The translations under genes were made by a program, and so were the position numbers. From Sneathiella chungangensis (GTDB lineage Bacteria; Pseudomonadota; Alphaproteobacteria; Sneathiellales; Sneathiellaceae), in the NCBI RefSeq assembly GCF_009882935.1, contig NZ_WTVA01000015.1, forward strand, positions 372,001 through 436,000: 64,000 bases of DNA. The letters are read 5' to 3'. Positions 37,847-46,523 of the stretch are shown in pieces. Every line of letters begins with the position of its first letter. Position 1 is the first letter of the stretch. Under the pieces are notes generated by a model. The model made no database searches. It was given only the letters and a program-made list of their open reading frames with translations, and was not told the origin of the DNA.

Positions 37847-38247
37847 CAGGAATGCGTAGTATCGAAGCCGGGTATCAATTCCTGGAGTTTTTCGAGGATC
37901 ATCCTTGGATCCTCCGAGAATTGCAGGCCGATCTTGTTGCCACGGCGCCAGACGAGATCGCAACGAATGGCACCAAGCTGAGTCGCGTGCAACAGAAGAT
38001 TATTCTTTTCGAAAAATAACCCGTCGACGTCAATCCTCGCCCCGTTCGCGGAAATATCCTTGATAATCCCGGTCACTTCGCGTTCTTCTTCATGGAGGCA
38101 GGCGTGACCGCGTTCGGCCCGGATTGTCGCCGGCCATCTAACGTCCGCGCGCCGGTACTTGCGATCTGCGGCGGTTCCAGTCTTCTTATGATCGCTCTCT
38201 ACATCAAGAGCTCTCAGCATTTTCTTGATATCTTTCGCAATGATCAT
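37846..38247 (-). CDS. PilZ domain protein (predicted c-di-GMP receptor)
   Basis: A 133-residue protein with one PilZ domain at about residues 28-115. Both ligand-binding motifs are present: RKYRR (RxxxR) and DISANG ([D/N]xSxxG), so it should be able to bind cyclic di-GMP. No other domain, signal peptide or membrane segment. Translation is coupled to the degenerate receiver gene by a one-base overlap, which suggests that the two products act together. Confidence 0.88.
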   Translation of the reverse strand: MIIAKDIKKMLRALDVESDHKKTGTAADRKYRRADVRWPATIRAERGHACLHEEEREVTGIIKDISANGARIDVDGLFFEKNNLLLHATQLGAIRCDLVWRRGNKIGLQFSEDPRMILEKLQELIPGFDTTHS

Positions 38248-38360
38248 CTCAGTTCTCTGTTTCCTGTCGGATGAGTTCTCAACCGGAGTAAATCCTTACG
38301 CTGACATTGTTTTACTTAATCAAGAAACTGTTAATAATTCGCAAATTTATACAGAGAATC

Positions 38361-39047
38361 TTACCAATCGCGGCACTTTGCCTGCGTCGCGGCATAGGCC
38401 TCGGGCGTATCGATAACATCATTCGCGCGAAGCCGCGCCTCATTAAACTCCTCGAGCAAGGGGTCGAGTTCGAACAGCAACCGGTTGGCGATGGACCGGC
38501 GGGCCTTTTTCGGGTTTTTTGTATAGAAGGGCTCAATTCCCGCCGCGCGTTCTTTCAGCTCCCGTCTTATTTTTGGCATATAATCCTGAACGATCTGCTC
38601 ATTAATCCGGACATGCTCCATCTCGTGCGCCAGTATCGTTTTATAAGCGCAGCTGCTTTTCCGGTATTTCCGGTCGATATAGACGTTTGTCTTCCGGGAG
38701 CCAATGGTCAGCCGAACCCGGTCCAAACGCACGCAGTATTTTCCCGGTGCAACTTCCTGGGAATTGGTCGCGGCGCTCAAGGTCGGGCCAGTTGATGAGT
38801 GGGTAAGCCCCAGAAGATTGGCATGGCTGGACGATTTGGCAAATCCGCTCTTTTTGGCAATCCTCTCAATCTGATCAGACGATTTTCCATGGTCAAGACT
38901 GGGTGCAGCAGACACGACCTTAATGTCGACCTCCGGTTCCTTCCAGATGGCCCGACAAGCCGCATCGGTCGCTGCCTGTGCGGATGGAAGGTAGGCGATG
39001 CTGCCGAGGAGTCCGAGGAAAAAGACTTCGAAAAGGGCATGGAGCAT
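38361..39047 (-). CDS. Exported HExxH protein, putative zinc metalloprotease
   Basis: A 228-residue form starts at 39047 and opens with a signal peptide (about 1-25, ending SAQA); a start at 39107 within the preceding gene is also possible. The single recognisable motif is ILAHEMEHVRINE, an HExxH zinc-binding helix with a downstream Glu that could be the third ligand, as in gluzincin-like or DUF922-like proteins. Cysteines near the start, middle and end could form disulfides in the periplasm. Function unknown; enzyme activity is an inference from the motif. Confidence 0.65.
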   Translation of the reverse strand: MLHALFEVFFLGLLGSIAYLPSAQAATDAACRAIWKEPEVDIKVVSAAPSLDHGKSSDQIERIAKKSGFAKSSSHANLLGLTHSSTGPTLSAATNSQEVAPGKYCVRLDRVRLTIGSRKTNVYIDRKYRKSSCAYKTILAHEMEHVRINEQIVQDYMPKIRRELKERAAGIEPFYTKNPKKARRSIANRLLFELDPLLEEFNEARLRANDVIDTPEAYAATQAKCRDW

Positions 39048-39090
39048 CCTGCCGGATCGGCAGGCTCCTGCCGACAGTCGCGATAATTTT

Positions 39091-39615
39091 CTACCCGAAC
39101 ATTGCATTTATCTCATCCTGATCGAGTGTCGCTTCCTCTTCACCCTTCGGCGATGACTGTAGATCGCCACAGAGCTGCCCATTAATTATCGCGCCGGCAT
39201 GATCAATCAATTCACGAATGACAAGGCATCGCTCCGCGGTACATTCGCCGGCGTCGGCGTCATCAGGGATATCCGCGGAAAGGCGCAGTTCATCCTGAAG
39301 AGAGAGGATCTCGATGTCCAGCCGCCGCATTGTCTTCTCGAACGGCTCCTTATATTCCGGCGGCGAAAACTCATAGGCTTCAATGGCCAGTTCGCGGTCC
39401 GCGATCCCGCTTGCCCGGAAATGATCTGAGTAGGAGCGGGGCGCCCAAGTCGCGAAATCCTCCAGCATATCGGGCATATCGACAACCAGTTCAGCCAGCA
39501 TCAAAGCTTCGTTGAAGTGGTTCAGATAGTCCGTCGCCAAAAGAGTGACATCGTTTACATTGGTATTTCGGGCGCGGGCACGGAATTTCTCCAGCGCGCT
39601 GGTCTCAATACTCAT
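39091..39615 (-). CDS. Hypothetical protein with C-terminal FliM-like CheY-binding-type peptide
   Basis: A 174-residue acidic, mostly helical cytoplasmic protein. I cannot assign a family. Its last ten residues, DQDEINAMFG, closely resemble the SQDEIDALL peptide at the FliM N terminus that binds phosphorylated CheY, and similar tails occur on chemotaxis accessory proteins. The helical body and this tail recall CheZ-like proteins, but the CheZ catalytic Asp/Gln pattern is not evident. It leads the minus-strand series that continues with the HExxH, PilZ and degenerate-receiver genes. Confidence 0.6.
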   Translation of the reverse strand: MSIETSALEKFRARARNTNVNDVTLLATDYLNHFNEALMLAELVVDMPDMLEDFATWAPRSYSDHFRASGIADRELAIEAYEFSPPEYKEPFEKTMRRLDIEILSLQDELRLSADIPDDADAGECTAERCLVIRELIDHAGAIINGQLCGDLQSSPKGEEEATLDQDEINAMFG

Positions 39616-39750
39616 CTCAAATCGCTGTTCGTTATTGACCTCAACCGGATCAGTCCGGCCAGAGGTAAAATCTAACAGCTATTTCATTAAGGAATTGTTT
39701 GCGGCTCTGAACTTGGCGGAATTTCGGGATTTTCATTCCTTTTTAGACCG

Positions 39751-39933
39751 TCAATCGAGCAATGCCGTGGTTTCCGACGGGATGTCATCCTTTTTACCTT
39801 GCGGCATTTCCTGAAGGAAAAAGGCGGCAGACAGCAACAATGTCAGAATAAATACAGCCGAGGAAAGAACAAGTTTCGAATAACAGCATTTAACGGAAAG
39901 CGCGTTGTTCAGATCCCCGAATATCATTCCCAT
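39751..39933 (-). CDS. Possible small single-pass membrane protein
   Basis: A 60-residue frame beginning with ATG at 39933, four bases after a G-run that could act as RBS. It has one clear hydrophobic helix (KLVLSSAVFILTLLLSAAFFL, residues about 21-41) and a charged C-terminal tail. No homologue is recognisable. It lies alone in a 700-base gap, so it may be real or chance. Confidence 0.35.
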   Translation of the reverse strand: MGMIFGDLNNALSVKCCYSKLVLSSAVFILTLLLSAAFFLQEMPQGKKDDIPSETTALLD

Positions 39934-39966
39934 GTTACCCCCCAATGCCGCCCTAATCGGCCGCAA

Positions 39967-40309
39967 TGCTTTTTCATCCTGTCGATACCATCAGTATATG
40001 GAAGCGAACGGAGGGAGGCTAGCGCTATGGTTGCTATTTGATATTTTTATACACTTTTAAGGACGTATATTTTTTCGCGCACAAAATGATCATCATTCTA
40101 TCACAAGATATAGTTGCCCCTGGCGAAGAGAATGACAAGTTGCTTGAAATCGAGGGAATGGAGAGTGGAGAATTTCATGCCGTCTGACGAATCGCCGGCC
40201 GAAAAAAGATCCGCACCTGACAATTTTCCACTAATCGGAAAGGGCTTCCGGATTGATATCTGAGACGCTAACCGCAGGGGGCGTCATCCGAGTGGGTCAT
40301 TACCGCTCA
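39967..40309. other. Intergenic stretch with no assigned gene
   Basis: About 340 bases with lower GC than the surroundings. I see no tRNA, hairpin terminator or repeat. The only coding hint is a 28-codon plus-strand frame at 40177-40263 preceded by a good RBS-like GTGGAG; it is described in the findings. Confidence 0.5.
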
Positions 40310-40777
40310 TCAAATAATGTCGTGAAATCTCTTCAACAGGTCGATCAGCTTTTTATGATCCTTCTCGCCGAGGCCCGAAATTACCCTGTCTTCAATCTCC
40401 CTGACATTTTTTTCGAGGGCCGCGAGCTCGCGTTCGCCTTTTTTCGTGAGGCGGACCGCATAGGCCCGTTTGTCGCCTTTCACCGGCGCCCGCAGGATTA
40501 GACCATCCTTTTCAAACTTGTTGAGGATGGGAACGAGGGACGAGCGGTCGAGGCCCGCCGCCTCCGCAATGGCACTCTGCGTGCGTCCCGGATTCTCGTT
40601 TATGATCGCCATGACGGAATACTGCCCGGTCATAAGCTTCTTGCCAGCCACGGTCGCAAAGCTGCTCTGCGCACGAAGAATCGCTTTGCGCATGTGAAAA
40701 CCGACGATCCCCTCAAGGGTCGTCATCTCCAAGTCGGAGGACGCCGATTTTCCGTTTTTTGAACTGTCACCCGTCAT
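40310..40777 (-). CDS. MarR-family transcriptional regulator
   Basis: A 155-residue winged-helix regulator. The HTH and wing are clear: RTQSAIAEAAGLDRSSLVPILNKFEKDGLILR followed by KRAYAVRLTKKGERELAAL, and dimerisation helices flank them. Such proteins usually repress and respond to small aromatic or oxidising ligands. A perfect ATAAC-TT-GTTAT palindrome lies about 55 bases upstream of the start and could be its own operator. Its other targets are not evident; the GlcG-like gene upstream runs on the same strand, with its stop about 100 bases away. Confidence 0.9.
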   Translation of the reverse strand: MTGDSSKNGKSASSDLEMTTLEGIVGFHMRKAILRAQSSFATVAGKKLMTGQYSVMAIINENPGRTQSAIAEAAGLDRSSLVPILNKFEKDGLILRAPVKGDKRAYAVRLTKKGERELAALEKNVREIEDRVISGLGEKDHKKLIDLLKRFHDII

Positions 40778-40830
40778 TGTGCCTAACAGGGCTCCTGCTT
40801 TCCCGCCATAACCAATAGTTTATCTGACTA

Positions 40831-40842
40831 ATAACTTGTTAT
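40831..40842. promoter_or_regulatory. Candidate MarR operator
   Basis: ATAAC-TT-GTTAT is a perfect 5+5 inverted repeat in an AT-rich segment upstream of the MarR gene, in the place expected for autoregulation. Assigned by position and symmetry only. Confidence 0.4.
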
Positions 40843-40879
40843 AGCCACAGAAACAGGCGCAGCACAAGTGAACGAGAGA

Positions 40880-41305
40880 TTATTCGAGTGTTTGGTAAAA
40901 ATGCCGAAGCCCGGCTTCCGCGCATTCCATATCCTGGGCGGGGGTGCCCGAGCTTAATCCGATGCCGCCCACAACCTCGCCATCGACCACGACCGGAAGA
41001 CCGCCACCGACGGAAGAGACGCGCCCGCCAACTTCCGTATGGATGCCGAAGGCGAGATTTCCCGGCACATTGACCGCATTATATTCATGGGTTGCCTTGC
41101 GGGCGGCGGCGGCGGTGTAGGCCTTGTCCGCGGAAATTGTAATGCTTGTCACCTTGCCGCCGTCCATCCGCTCGAACGCGATGAGATTGCCGCTTTCATC
41201 GACAACCGAAATACACATCGGTACGCCGATTTCCAACGCCTTTTCCCGCGCTCCGCGGATAAGAATTAACGCATCGGCATGGGACAGCCGGTTTATCGTG
41301 AGCAT
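40880..41305 (-). CDS. GlcG/HbpS family protein
   Basis: A 141-residue protein of the GlcG/HbpS (DUF336, heme-degrading-fold) family. Typical blocks are CISVVDESGNLIAFERMDG, SADKAYTAAAARKAT and the glycine-rich VGGGLPVVVDGEVVGGIGLSSGT. No signal peptide. It lies 52 bases after malate synthase G on the same strand; in E. coli glcG also precedes glcB in the glycolate operon. The glycolate oxidase subunits GlcDEF are absent here. The biochemical role of GlcG is unestablished. Confidence 0.85.
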   Translation of the reverse strand: MLTINRLSHADALILIRGAREKALEIGVPMCISVVDESGNLIAFERMDGGKVTSITISADKAYTAAAARKATHEYNAVNVPGNLAFGIHTEVGGRVSSVGGGLPVVVDGEVVGGIGLSSGTPAQDMECAEAGLRHFYQTLE

Positions 41306-41357
41306 CCACCCCTCCAGATCAGTAATTTCGAATTTTCAATAGCTTCATATCGGAAAA

Positions 41358-43535
41358 TTATCCTGCTTTCGCCTCAATTCGGCGTGCATGAAGGATCGGT
41401 TCCGTATATCCGCTTGGCTGTTCCCGGCCCTTGAAAACGAGATCGCAGGCCGCCTTGAACGCCACGGAGCCGTCGAAGTTTCCCGCCATGTTTTTATACA
41501 AGGGATCACCGGCATTTTGTTCATCAACCACGCCCGCCATGCGTTCCATCGTCTTCCTCACCTGGCTCTCCGTGCAAATGCCGTGATGCAGCCAGTTGGC
41601 GATATGCTGGCTCGAGATACGCAAGGTCGCCCGGTCTTCCATCAGACCAACGTTATTTATATCGGGCACCTTCGAGCAGCCTACGCCCTGGTCGATCCAA
41701 CGCACGACATAACCAAGAATGCCTTGCGCGTTGTTTTCGAGCTCTGCCTGGATTTCCTGTTCCGAAAGATTCGCGCCTTGCAGCAGCGGGGGCGTCAGAA
41801 TGCTATCGAGGCTGGCTCGCCCGCGCGACGCAATCTCCTTTTGCCGTTCCTTGACGGACACTTCGTGATAATGCAACGCATGCAGCGTCGCGGCCGTCGG
41901 CGATGGAACCCAGGCACAATTGGCACCCGCCTTCGGATGGCCGATTTTCGCTGTCATCATCTTGGCCATCTCATCGGGCATCGCCCACATCCCCTTGCCG
42001 ATCTGGGCATGTCCCGGAAGACCGGTTTCCAGCCCGATGTCGACGTTCCAGTCTTCATAGGCAGCAATCCAGGGCTCGCCTTTCGCATCTTCCTTGCGCA
42101 TGAAGGCGCCGGCTTCCATACTGGTATGGATCTCATCGCCCGTCCGGTCGAGGAAGCCGGTATTGATAAAGAATATCCGTTCGGAAACCGCGCGAATGCA
42201 TTCCTTGAGATTTATGGTCGTCCGCCGTTCCTCATCCATCACGCCGACCTTGAGCGTATTGCGCGGAAGATCAAATCCGTCCTCCACCGCGGCGAAAAGA
42301 TCATTCGTGAACGCGGCTTCCTCCGGCCCGTGCATTTTCGGCTTTACGATATAGAGGCTGCCAGCCCGGCTATTGCGGAAACGACCAAGCCCTTTCAGGT
42401 CATGGAGGGCGGCCGCCGTCGTCATCACCGTGTCCAGTATGCCTTCCGGAATTTCATTGCCATTGCTATCCAGCACGACGTTTATTGTCATTAAATGCCC
42501 GACATTGCGAACCAGCAGCAGACTGCGGCCATGAAGTGTAATCTCCCGGCCCGAAGGATCGACATAGGTGCGATCGGGATTGAGCGCGCGTGTGATCGTC
42601 TTCCCGCCTTTTTCAAAGCGGTCCTCAAGGTCGCCTTTCATCAGGCCGAGCCAGTTGCGATAGACCAGTGCCTTGTCTTCCGCATCGACGGCCGCGACCG
42701 AGTCTTCGCAGTCCTGAATTGTCGAGAGCGCGGATTCCATCAGGATATCCTTGACCCCGGCAGGATGATCCCTGCCGACAGGATGGGTCGGATCGATCTG
42801 GATATCGAGATGCAGTCCATTTCTGCAAAGAAGAACAGAGGTTGGCGCCGCAGCCCCTAGATAACCGGCAAATTGGGATGAATCAGCCAATGTGGTCACC
42901 GAACCATCGGCGAGCTCCGACTCAAGATATTTGCGGCCTCCCTGATCAGAGAGGCGGTAGGCCCGCACATCCCGATGGCTTCCCTTGGCAAGGGGCGCCG
43001 CCCGGTCAAGTACGCCAAAGCCATATTCGATGACCTTCATACCACGTTTGGGATTATAGCCGGTGCCCTTCTCACAGCCGTTTGTTTCCGGCAGAACATC
43101 CGTGCCGTAAAGCGCGTCATACAGGCTGCCCCAGCGCGCATTCGCGGCATTGAGGGCATATCGGGCGTTCATGACAGGCACGACGAGCTGCGGTCCCGCG
43201 ACATCCGCGATCTCAGGATCGACGTTCGCCGTGGTGACTTTGAATTGAGGTCCTTCCTCGACAAGATACCCGATTTCCCGAAGAAAGGACTTGTAGGCGG
43301 CGGCATCATGGGGCTTGCCCCTACGCTCAAGATGCCAGGCGTCAATTTTCGCCTGCAATTCCTCCCGCTTGTCGAGCAATGCGCGGTTCCGCGGCGCAAA
43401 TTCAGCGACGAGGCGGGCAAGAAGATCCCACACTTTATCCGCCGTCAACTCCAGTCCTGGAAGAATTTCTGTCTCCACCAGTTTCACGATTTCAGGTGCA
43501 ACCTGCAGTCCGGCCTTCATTACACGTTCTGTCAT
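41358..43535 (-). CDS. glcB: Malate synthase G
   Basis: Condenses glyoxylate with acetyl-CoA to malate. The 725-residue size and the isoform-G insertions identify it, with the catalytic segments [33 protein letters not shown], the [16 protein letters not shown] block with catalytic Arg, and the late [27 protein letters not shown] block with the catalytic Asp. Complete. Divergent from an IclR-family regulator across about 140 bases, the standard arrangement for a regulator and its target, and followed by the GlcG-like gene. Confidence 0.97.
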   Translation of the reverse strand: MTERVMKAGLQVAPEIVKLVETEILPGLELTADKVWDLLARLVAEFAPRNRALLDKREELQAKIDAWHLERRGKPHDAAAYKSFLREIGYLVEEGPQFKVTTANVDPEIADVAGPQLVVPVMNARYALNAANARWGSLYDALYGTDVLPETNGCEKGTGYNPKRGMKVIEYGFGVLDRAAPLAKGSHRDVRAYRLSDQGGRKYLESELADGSVTTLADSSQFAGYLGAAAPTSVLLCRNGLHLDIQIDPTHPVGRDHPAGVKDILMESALSTIQDCEDSVAAVDAEDKALVYRNWLGLMKGDLEDRFEKGGKTITRALNPDRTYVDPSGREITLHGRSLLLVRNVGHLMTINVVLDSNGNEIPEGILDTVMTTAAALHDLKGLGRFRNSRAGSLYIVKPKMHGPEEAAFTNDLFAAVEDGFDLPRNTLKVGVMDEERRTTINLKECIRAVSERIFFINTGFLDRTGDEIHTSMEAGAFMRKEDAKGEPWIAAYEDWNVDIGLETGLPGHAQIGKGMWAMPDEMAKMMTAKIGHPKAGANCAWVPSPTAATLHALHYHEVSVKERQKEIASRGRASLDSILTPPLLQGANLSEQEIQAELENNAQGILGYVVRWIDQGVGCSKVPDINNVGLMEDRATLRISSQHIANWLHHGICTESQVRKTMERMAGVVDEQNAGDPLYKNMAGNFDGSVAFKAACDLVFKGREQPSGYTEPILHARRIEAKAG

Positions 43536-43610
43536 ATGTTTTCTCTCGTCCTCGAACGCATGGAAATCAACGACACAAAGGATGCGCGCCGATCAATAAT
43601 CAACGCAATA

Positions 43611-43638
43611 TTGACAGGTTCGGTAAAGAGAATAAACT
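43611..43638 (+). promoter_or_regulatory. Promoter of the IclR-family gene
   Basis: TTGACA (43611-43616) and TAAACT (43633-43638) are spaced by 16 bases. Transcription would begin near 43645, after the first in-frame ATG at 43642, which argues that translation starts at 43675 or 43678. Confidence 0.5.
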
Positions 43639-43674
43639 AAAATGGAATTATTTTCGCATTATGGAATACTGGAA

Positions 43675-44478
43675 ATGATGAAAACGGAACCGATCGGCGA
43701 TACTACCGTGCGAACCGGACAGGTCCAATCGCTGACGCGGGCCCTCTCCATCTTGAACATTATTGCAGAGAATCCTCCGGGCCTCTCGCTGACGTCTATC
43801 GCGAAGGCGCTGACCCTTGCCCCGTCGACAGCCCACCGTCTGCTCACGACGTTGCAGGAAGAACGCTACGTCCAATATGACCGGGATACGAGCCGATGGC
43901 AGATAGCGATGCAGGCGTTCGTGACGGGAAATGGATTTCTGATATCGCGCGATCTGTCAACTGTCGCCCGTCCGTATATGCGCCGGCTGATGGAATTGAG
44001 CGGCGAGACGGTAAATCTCGCCATCCCGGATGGAGACAAGGTTATCTATCTTGCCCAGGTTGAAAGCCGGGAGATGATGCGCGTTTTCTCGAAACCCGGG
44101 AACAGCGTTCCCATGCATTGCTCCGGTGTTGGCAAGGCTATTCTGATGGCCATGCCGGAAACGGATGTGGCCCGCATCTTCGAGGAGCAGAAACTGATAA
44201 AGCTGACCGATAAAACGATCACCGACCTGGACAAACTTCGCGATGAACTGACAACATCACGGAGGCGCGGCTTCGCGCTTGATGACGAGGAACATGCCAT
44301 CGGCCTGAGATGTGTCGCGGCCCTTATCTATGACGAGCATTCGGAGCCGCTCGCTGGCCTGTCCATTTCCGGTCCGGCAGCACGTATTTCAAGAGACAGG
44401 CTCAAGGAGCTTGGCAAAATCACGGTCAGTATCGCCGCCGAAGTGACAGCAGCGCTCGGTGGACGCCTTCCGGCCTAG
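43675..44478 (+). CDS. IclR-family transcriptional regulator
   Basis: A 267-residue regulator. The N-terminal winged helix (QSLTRALSILNIIAEN, LSLTSIAKALTLAPSTAHRLLTTLQEE) is followed by the IclR effector domain (YLAQVESREMMRVF, MHCSGVGKAILMAMP, SRRRGFALDDEEHAIGLRCVAALI, LSISGPAARI). Start 43675 is chosen because the predicted promoter overlaps the upstream ATG at 43642. It probably controls the divergent glcB-glcG genes and may sense glyoxylate or a related acid. Its stop codon overlaps that of guaD by four bases. Confidence 0.92.
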   Translation: MMKTEPIGDTTVRTGQVQSLTRALSILNIIAENPPGLSLTSIAKALTLAPSTAHRLLTTLQEERYVQYDRDTSRWQIAMQAFVTGNGFLISRDLSTVARPYMRRLMELSGETVNLAIPDGDKVIYLAQVESREMMRVFSKPGNSVPMHCSGVGKAILMAMPETDVARIFEEQKLIKLTDKTITDLDKLRDELTTSRRRGFALDDEEHAIGLRCVAALIYDEHSEPLAGLSISGPAARISRDRLKELGKITVSIAAEVTAALGGRLPA

Positions 44479-45812
44479 AACCCGTTGAACGTCTCGAGCA
44501 ATGTATCCCTGTCCCGCTCATATACGAGTTCTCCGGCAACATAGGTTGCCCTCACCGCCCGGTCGTCGCCTAAAATTATAAAGGCGAACAAAACTTCTTC
44601 GATTGTCTCTGCGTGACCGAGCCGGTAGTCGAGGATGGGTGTTGCCTTGAGGTCAAGAACAGCAATATCCGCCTCGTGACCCTCGGCAAGGCTGCCGATT
44701 TGACCTCCCAGATAGAGGGCGTCCGCTGCCCCCCGTGTCGCCAGGTAAAAGGCCTTGTGTGCATTCAGCGCATAGCCATTCAACTGCGCGATTTTATACG
44801 CCTCATTCATGCTGACAAGCTGCGAAAAATTGGTTCCGCCGCCAAGGTCGGTGGCGAGGCCGGTGCGGACCGTCGGCGATCCGGTCATCGCCCGTTCAAG
44901 ACGAAACAGACCGCTTCCAAGAAAGAGATTTGACGTCGGGCAGTGTGCAATTGCCGTTCCGGTTTCTGCAAAGGTCCGGAAATCCGTTTCCGTGAAATGC
45001 ACCCCATGCCCGTAAATCGCGCGCGGTCCAAGCTGGCCATAATGTTGATATACATCGACGTAGCTTTTCCGTTCCGGATAGAGTTCCTTCACCCACTCAA
45101 GTTCCGCCTTGTTCTCCGAGATATGCGATTGCAGATATGTCCCAGGATGTTCCTTCCAGACGGCCCCAGTCAGCTCCATCTGTTCTTCCGTGCTGGTGGG
45201 CGCGAACCGCGGGGTCACGGCATAAAGGGCCCGGCCATTCCCATGCCATTTCGCGATCAGGCTTTTCGTCTGATCATAGCCGCTCTGGGCGGTGTCCATG
45301 AGGCCGGGGGGCGCATGGCGGTCCATCAGCGCCTTTCCGGCGATGTTGCGCATCTTGATTTTGGCCGATTGTTCGAAGAAGGCATCCACCGACTGCGGAT
45401 GAACGGTGCAGAAAACAGCCGCCGTTGTCGTCCCGGCGCGGATAAGTTCCTTGAGGAAAACCTCCGCCGCCGCGCGTGCATATGCCTCGTCCGCAAATTT
45501 CTGTTCGGCAACGAAAGTGTATTTGTTCAGCCAATCGATCAACTGCTTGCCGTAGGCGCCGATCATTTCCGTCTGCGGGTAATGGACATGGCAATCGATA
45601 AAACCGGGGCAGATGATGGCATCTTTATAATGCGTAACTTCTACGTCCCGGTAGAGATCCGAGAGAAGCCTGGACGCCGGGCCGACGGCGATGATTTTCC
45701 CGCCGTCCATGACGAGTAGGGCATCCTCTTCGTAATAAAGACAGTCCTCAACCGGCTTGGAAAAAGGATTGTCGTAATATGAAATCAGCTGACCGCGAAT
45801 TGCTTTTTTCAT
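44475..45812 (-). CDS. guaD: Guanine deaminase
   Basis: Zinc amidohydrolase converting guanine to xanthine in purine salvage and catabolism. The 445 residues carry the metal motif GFIDCHVHYPQTEMIGAYG, the LNKYTFVAEQKF block typical of GuaD, AVTPRFAPTSTEEQ, QSHISENKAELEWV, GHGVHFTE and CPTSNLFLGSGLFRL, with the metal-ligand Asp in TDLGGGTNFS. Complete. The Lrp-type regulator gene ends 12 bases upstream, so they may be co-transcribed. Confidence 0.95.
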   Translation of the reverse strand: MKKAIRGQLISYYDNPFSKPVEDCLYYEEDALLVMDGGKIIAVGPASRLLSDLYRDVEVTHYKDAIICPGFIDCHVHYPQTEMIGAYGKQLIDWLNKYTFVAEQKFADEAYARAAAEVFLKELIRAGTTTAAVFCTVHPQSVDAFFEQSAKIKMRNIAGKALMDRHAPPGLMDTAQSGYDQTKSLIAKWHGNGRALYAVTPRFAPTSTEEQMELTGAVWKEHPGTYLQSHISENKAELEWVKELYPERKSYVDVYQHYGQLGPRAIYGHGVHFTETDFRTFAETGTAIAHCPTSNLFLGSGLFRLERAMTGSPTVRTGLATDLGGGTNFSQLVSMNEAYKIAQLNGYALNAHKAFYLATRGAADALYLGGQIGSLAEGHEADIAVLDLKATPILDYRLGHAETIEEVLFAFIILGDDRAVRATYVAGELVYERDRDTLLETFNGF

Positions 45813-45824
45813 GTCATCCCACCT

Positions 45825-46304
45825 TCAGGGCCTGTCCGGCATTGACAGGACGACCTCGTCCTTGACAACTTCCATCACGACATAGGTGTGGGTTTGAAGG
45901 ACATGCGGCAGACGCGAGATCACATTGCCGAGAAGTTCACGATAGGACGCGATATCGCGCGTGCGGACTTTCAGGCTATAGTCGAACCCGCCGGCCATCA
46001 TCATGCAGGATTGAATTTCGGGAACCTGGCGGACCGCGGAATTGAATTCATCAAGGTCCGCCGCCGTTGTGCTTGAAAGTTGGACCTGTACGATAACAAT
46101 GTGCCCCGCGTCGACGGCCGCTGGTTCCAGCGCCGCGAAATACCCCTTGATCACGCCCTCTTTTTCAAGCCGTTTAACACGTTCGGCACAGGGCGTTTTC
46201 GTAAGATTTACACGACGGGACAACTCGACCATGGAGATCCGGCCATTTGCCTGAATTTCGCGTAAGATGCGATAGTCGGTTCTGTCGAGATCCAGCTGTG
46301 CCAT
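45825..46304 (-). CDS. Lrp/AsnC-family transcriptional regulator
   Basis: A 159-residue feast/famine regulator from ATG 46304. The AsnC-type HTH is clear (LDRTDYRILREIQANGRISMVELSRRVNLTKTPCAERVKRLEKEGVI), followed by the RAM ligand-binding domain (VQVQLSST, SCMMMAGGFDYSLKVRTRDI). Relatives respond to amino acids. It lies directly upstream of guaD on the same strand and divergent from the YnjBCD-like transporter, both possible targets. Confidence 0.92.
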   Translation of the reverse strand: MAQLDLDRTDYRILREIQANGRISMVELSRRVNLTKTPCAERVKRLEKEGVIKGYFAALEPAAVDAGHIVIVQVQLSSTTAADLDEFNSAVRQVPEIQSCMMMAGGFDYSLKVRTRDIASYRELLGNVISRLPHVLQTHTYVVMEVVKDEVVLSMPDRP

Positions 46305-46523
46305 TCCAAAATACCAGTTTACTTCCAATTTCCGGGCATATTTACGGATTTAAACAAAATCGCCGGGGAATGCCCAGCGAAATTCCGGTGACCGCAGATA
46401 TATCGTCGTCGATGATCTCGAAATTGTGTAGTTTTTTGACCGATAATCAGCGGACGGAAAAGAATGTTTGCGTTAGGATGGCCGTCGCAACCTTATTGGC
46501 GATACAAATATGGATTGGATACT

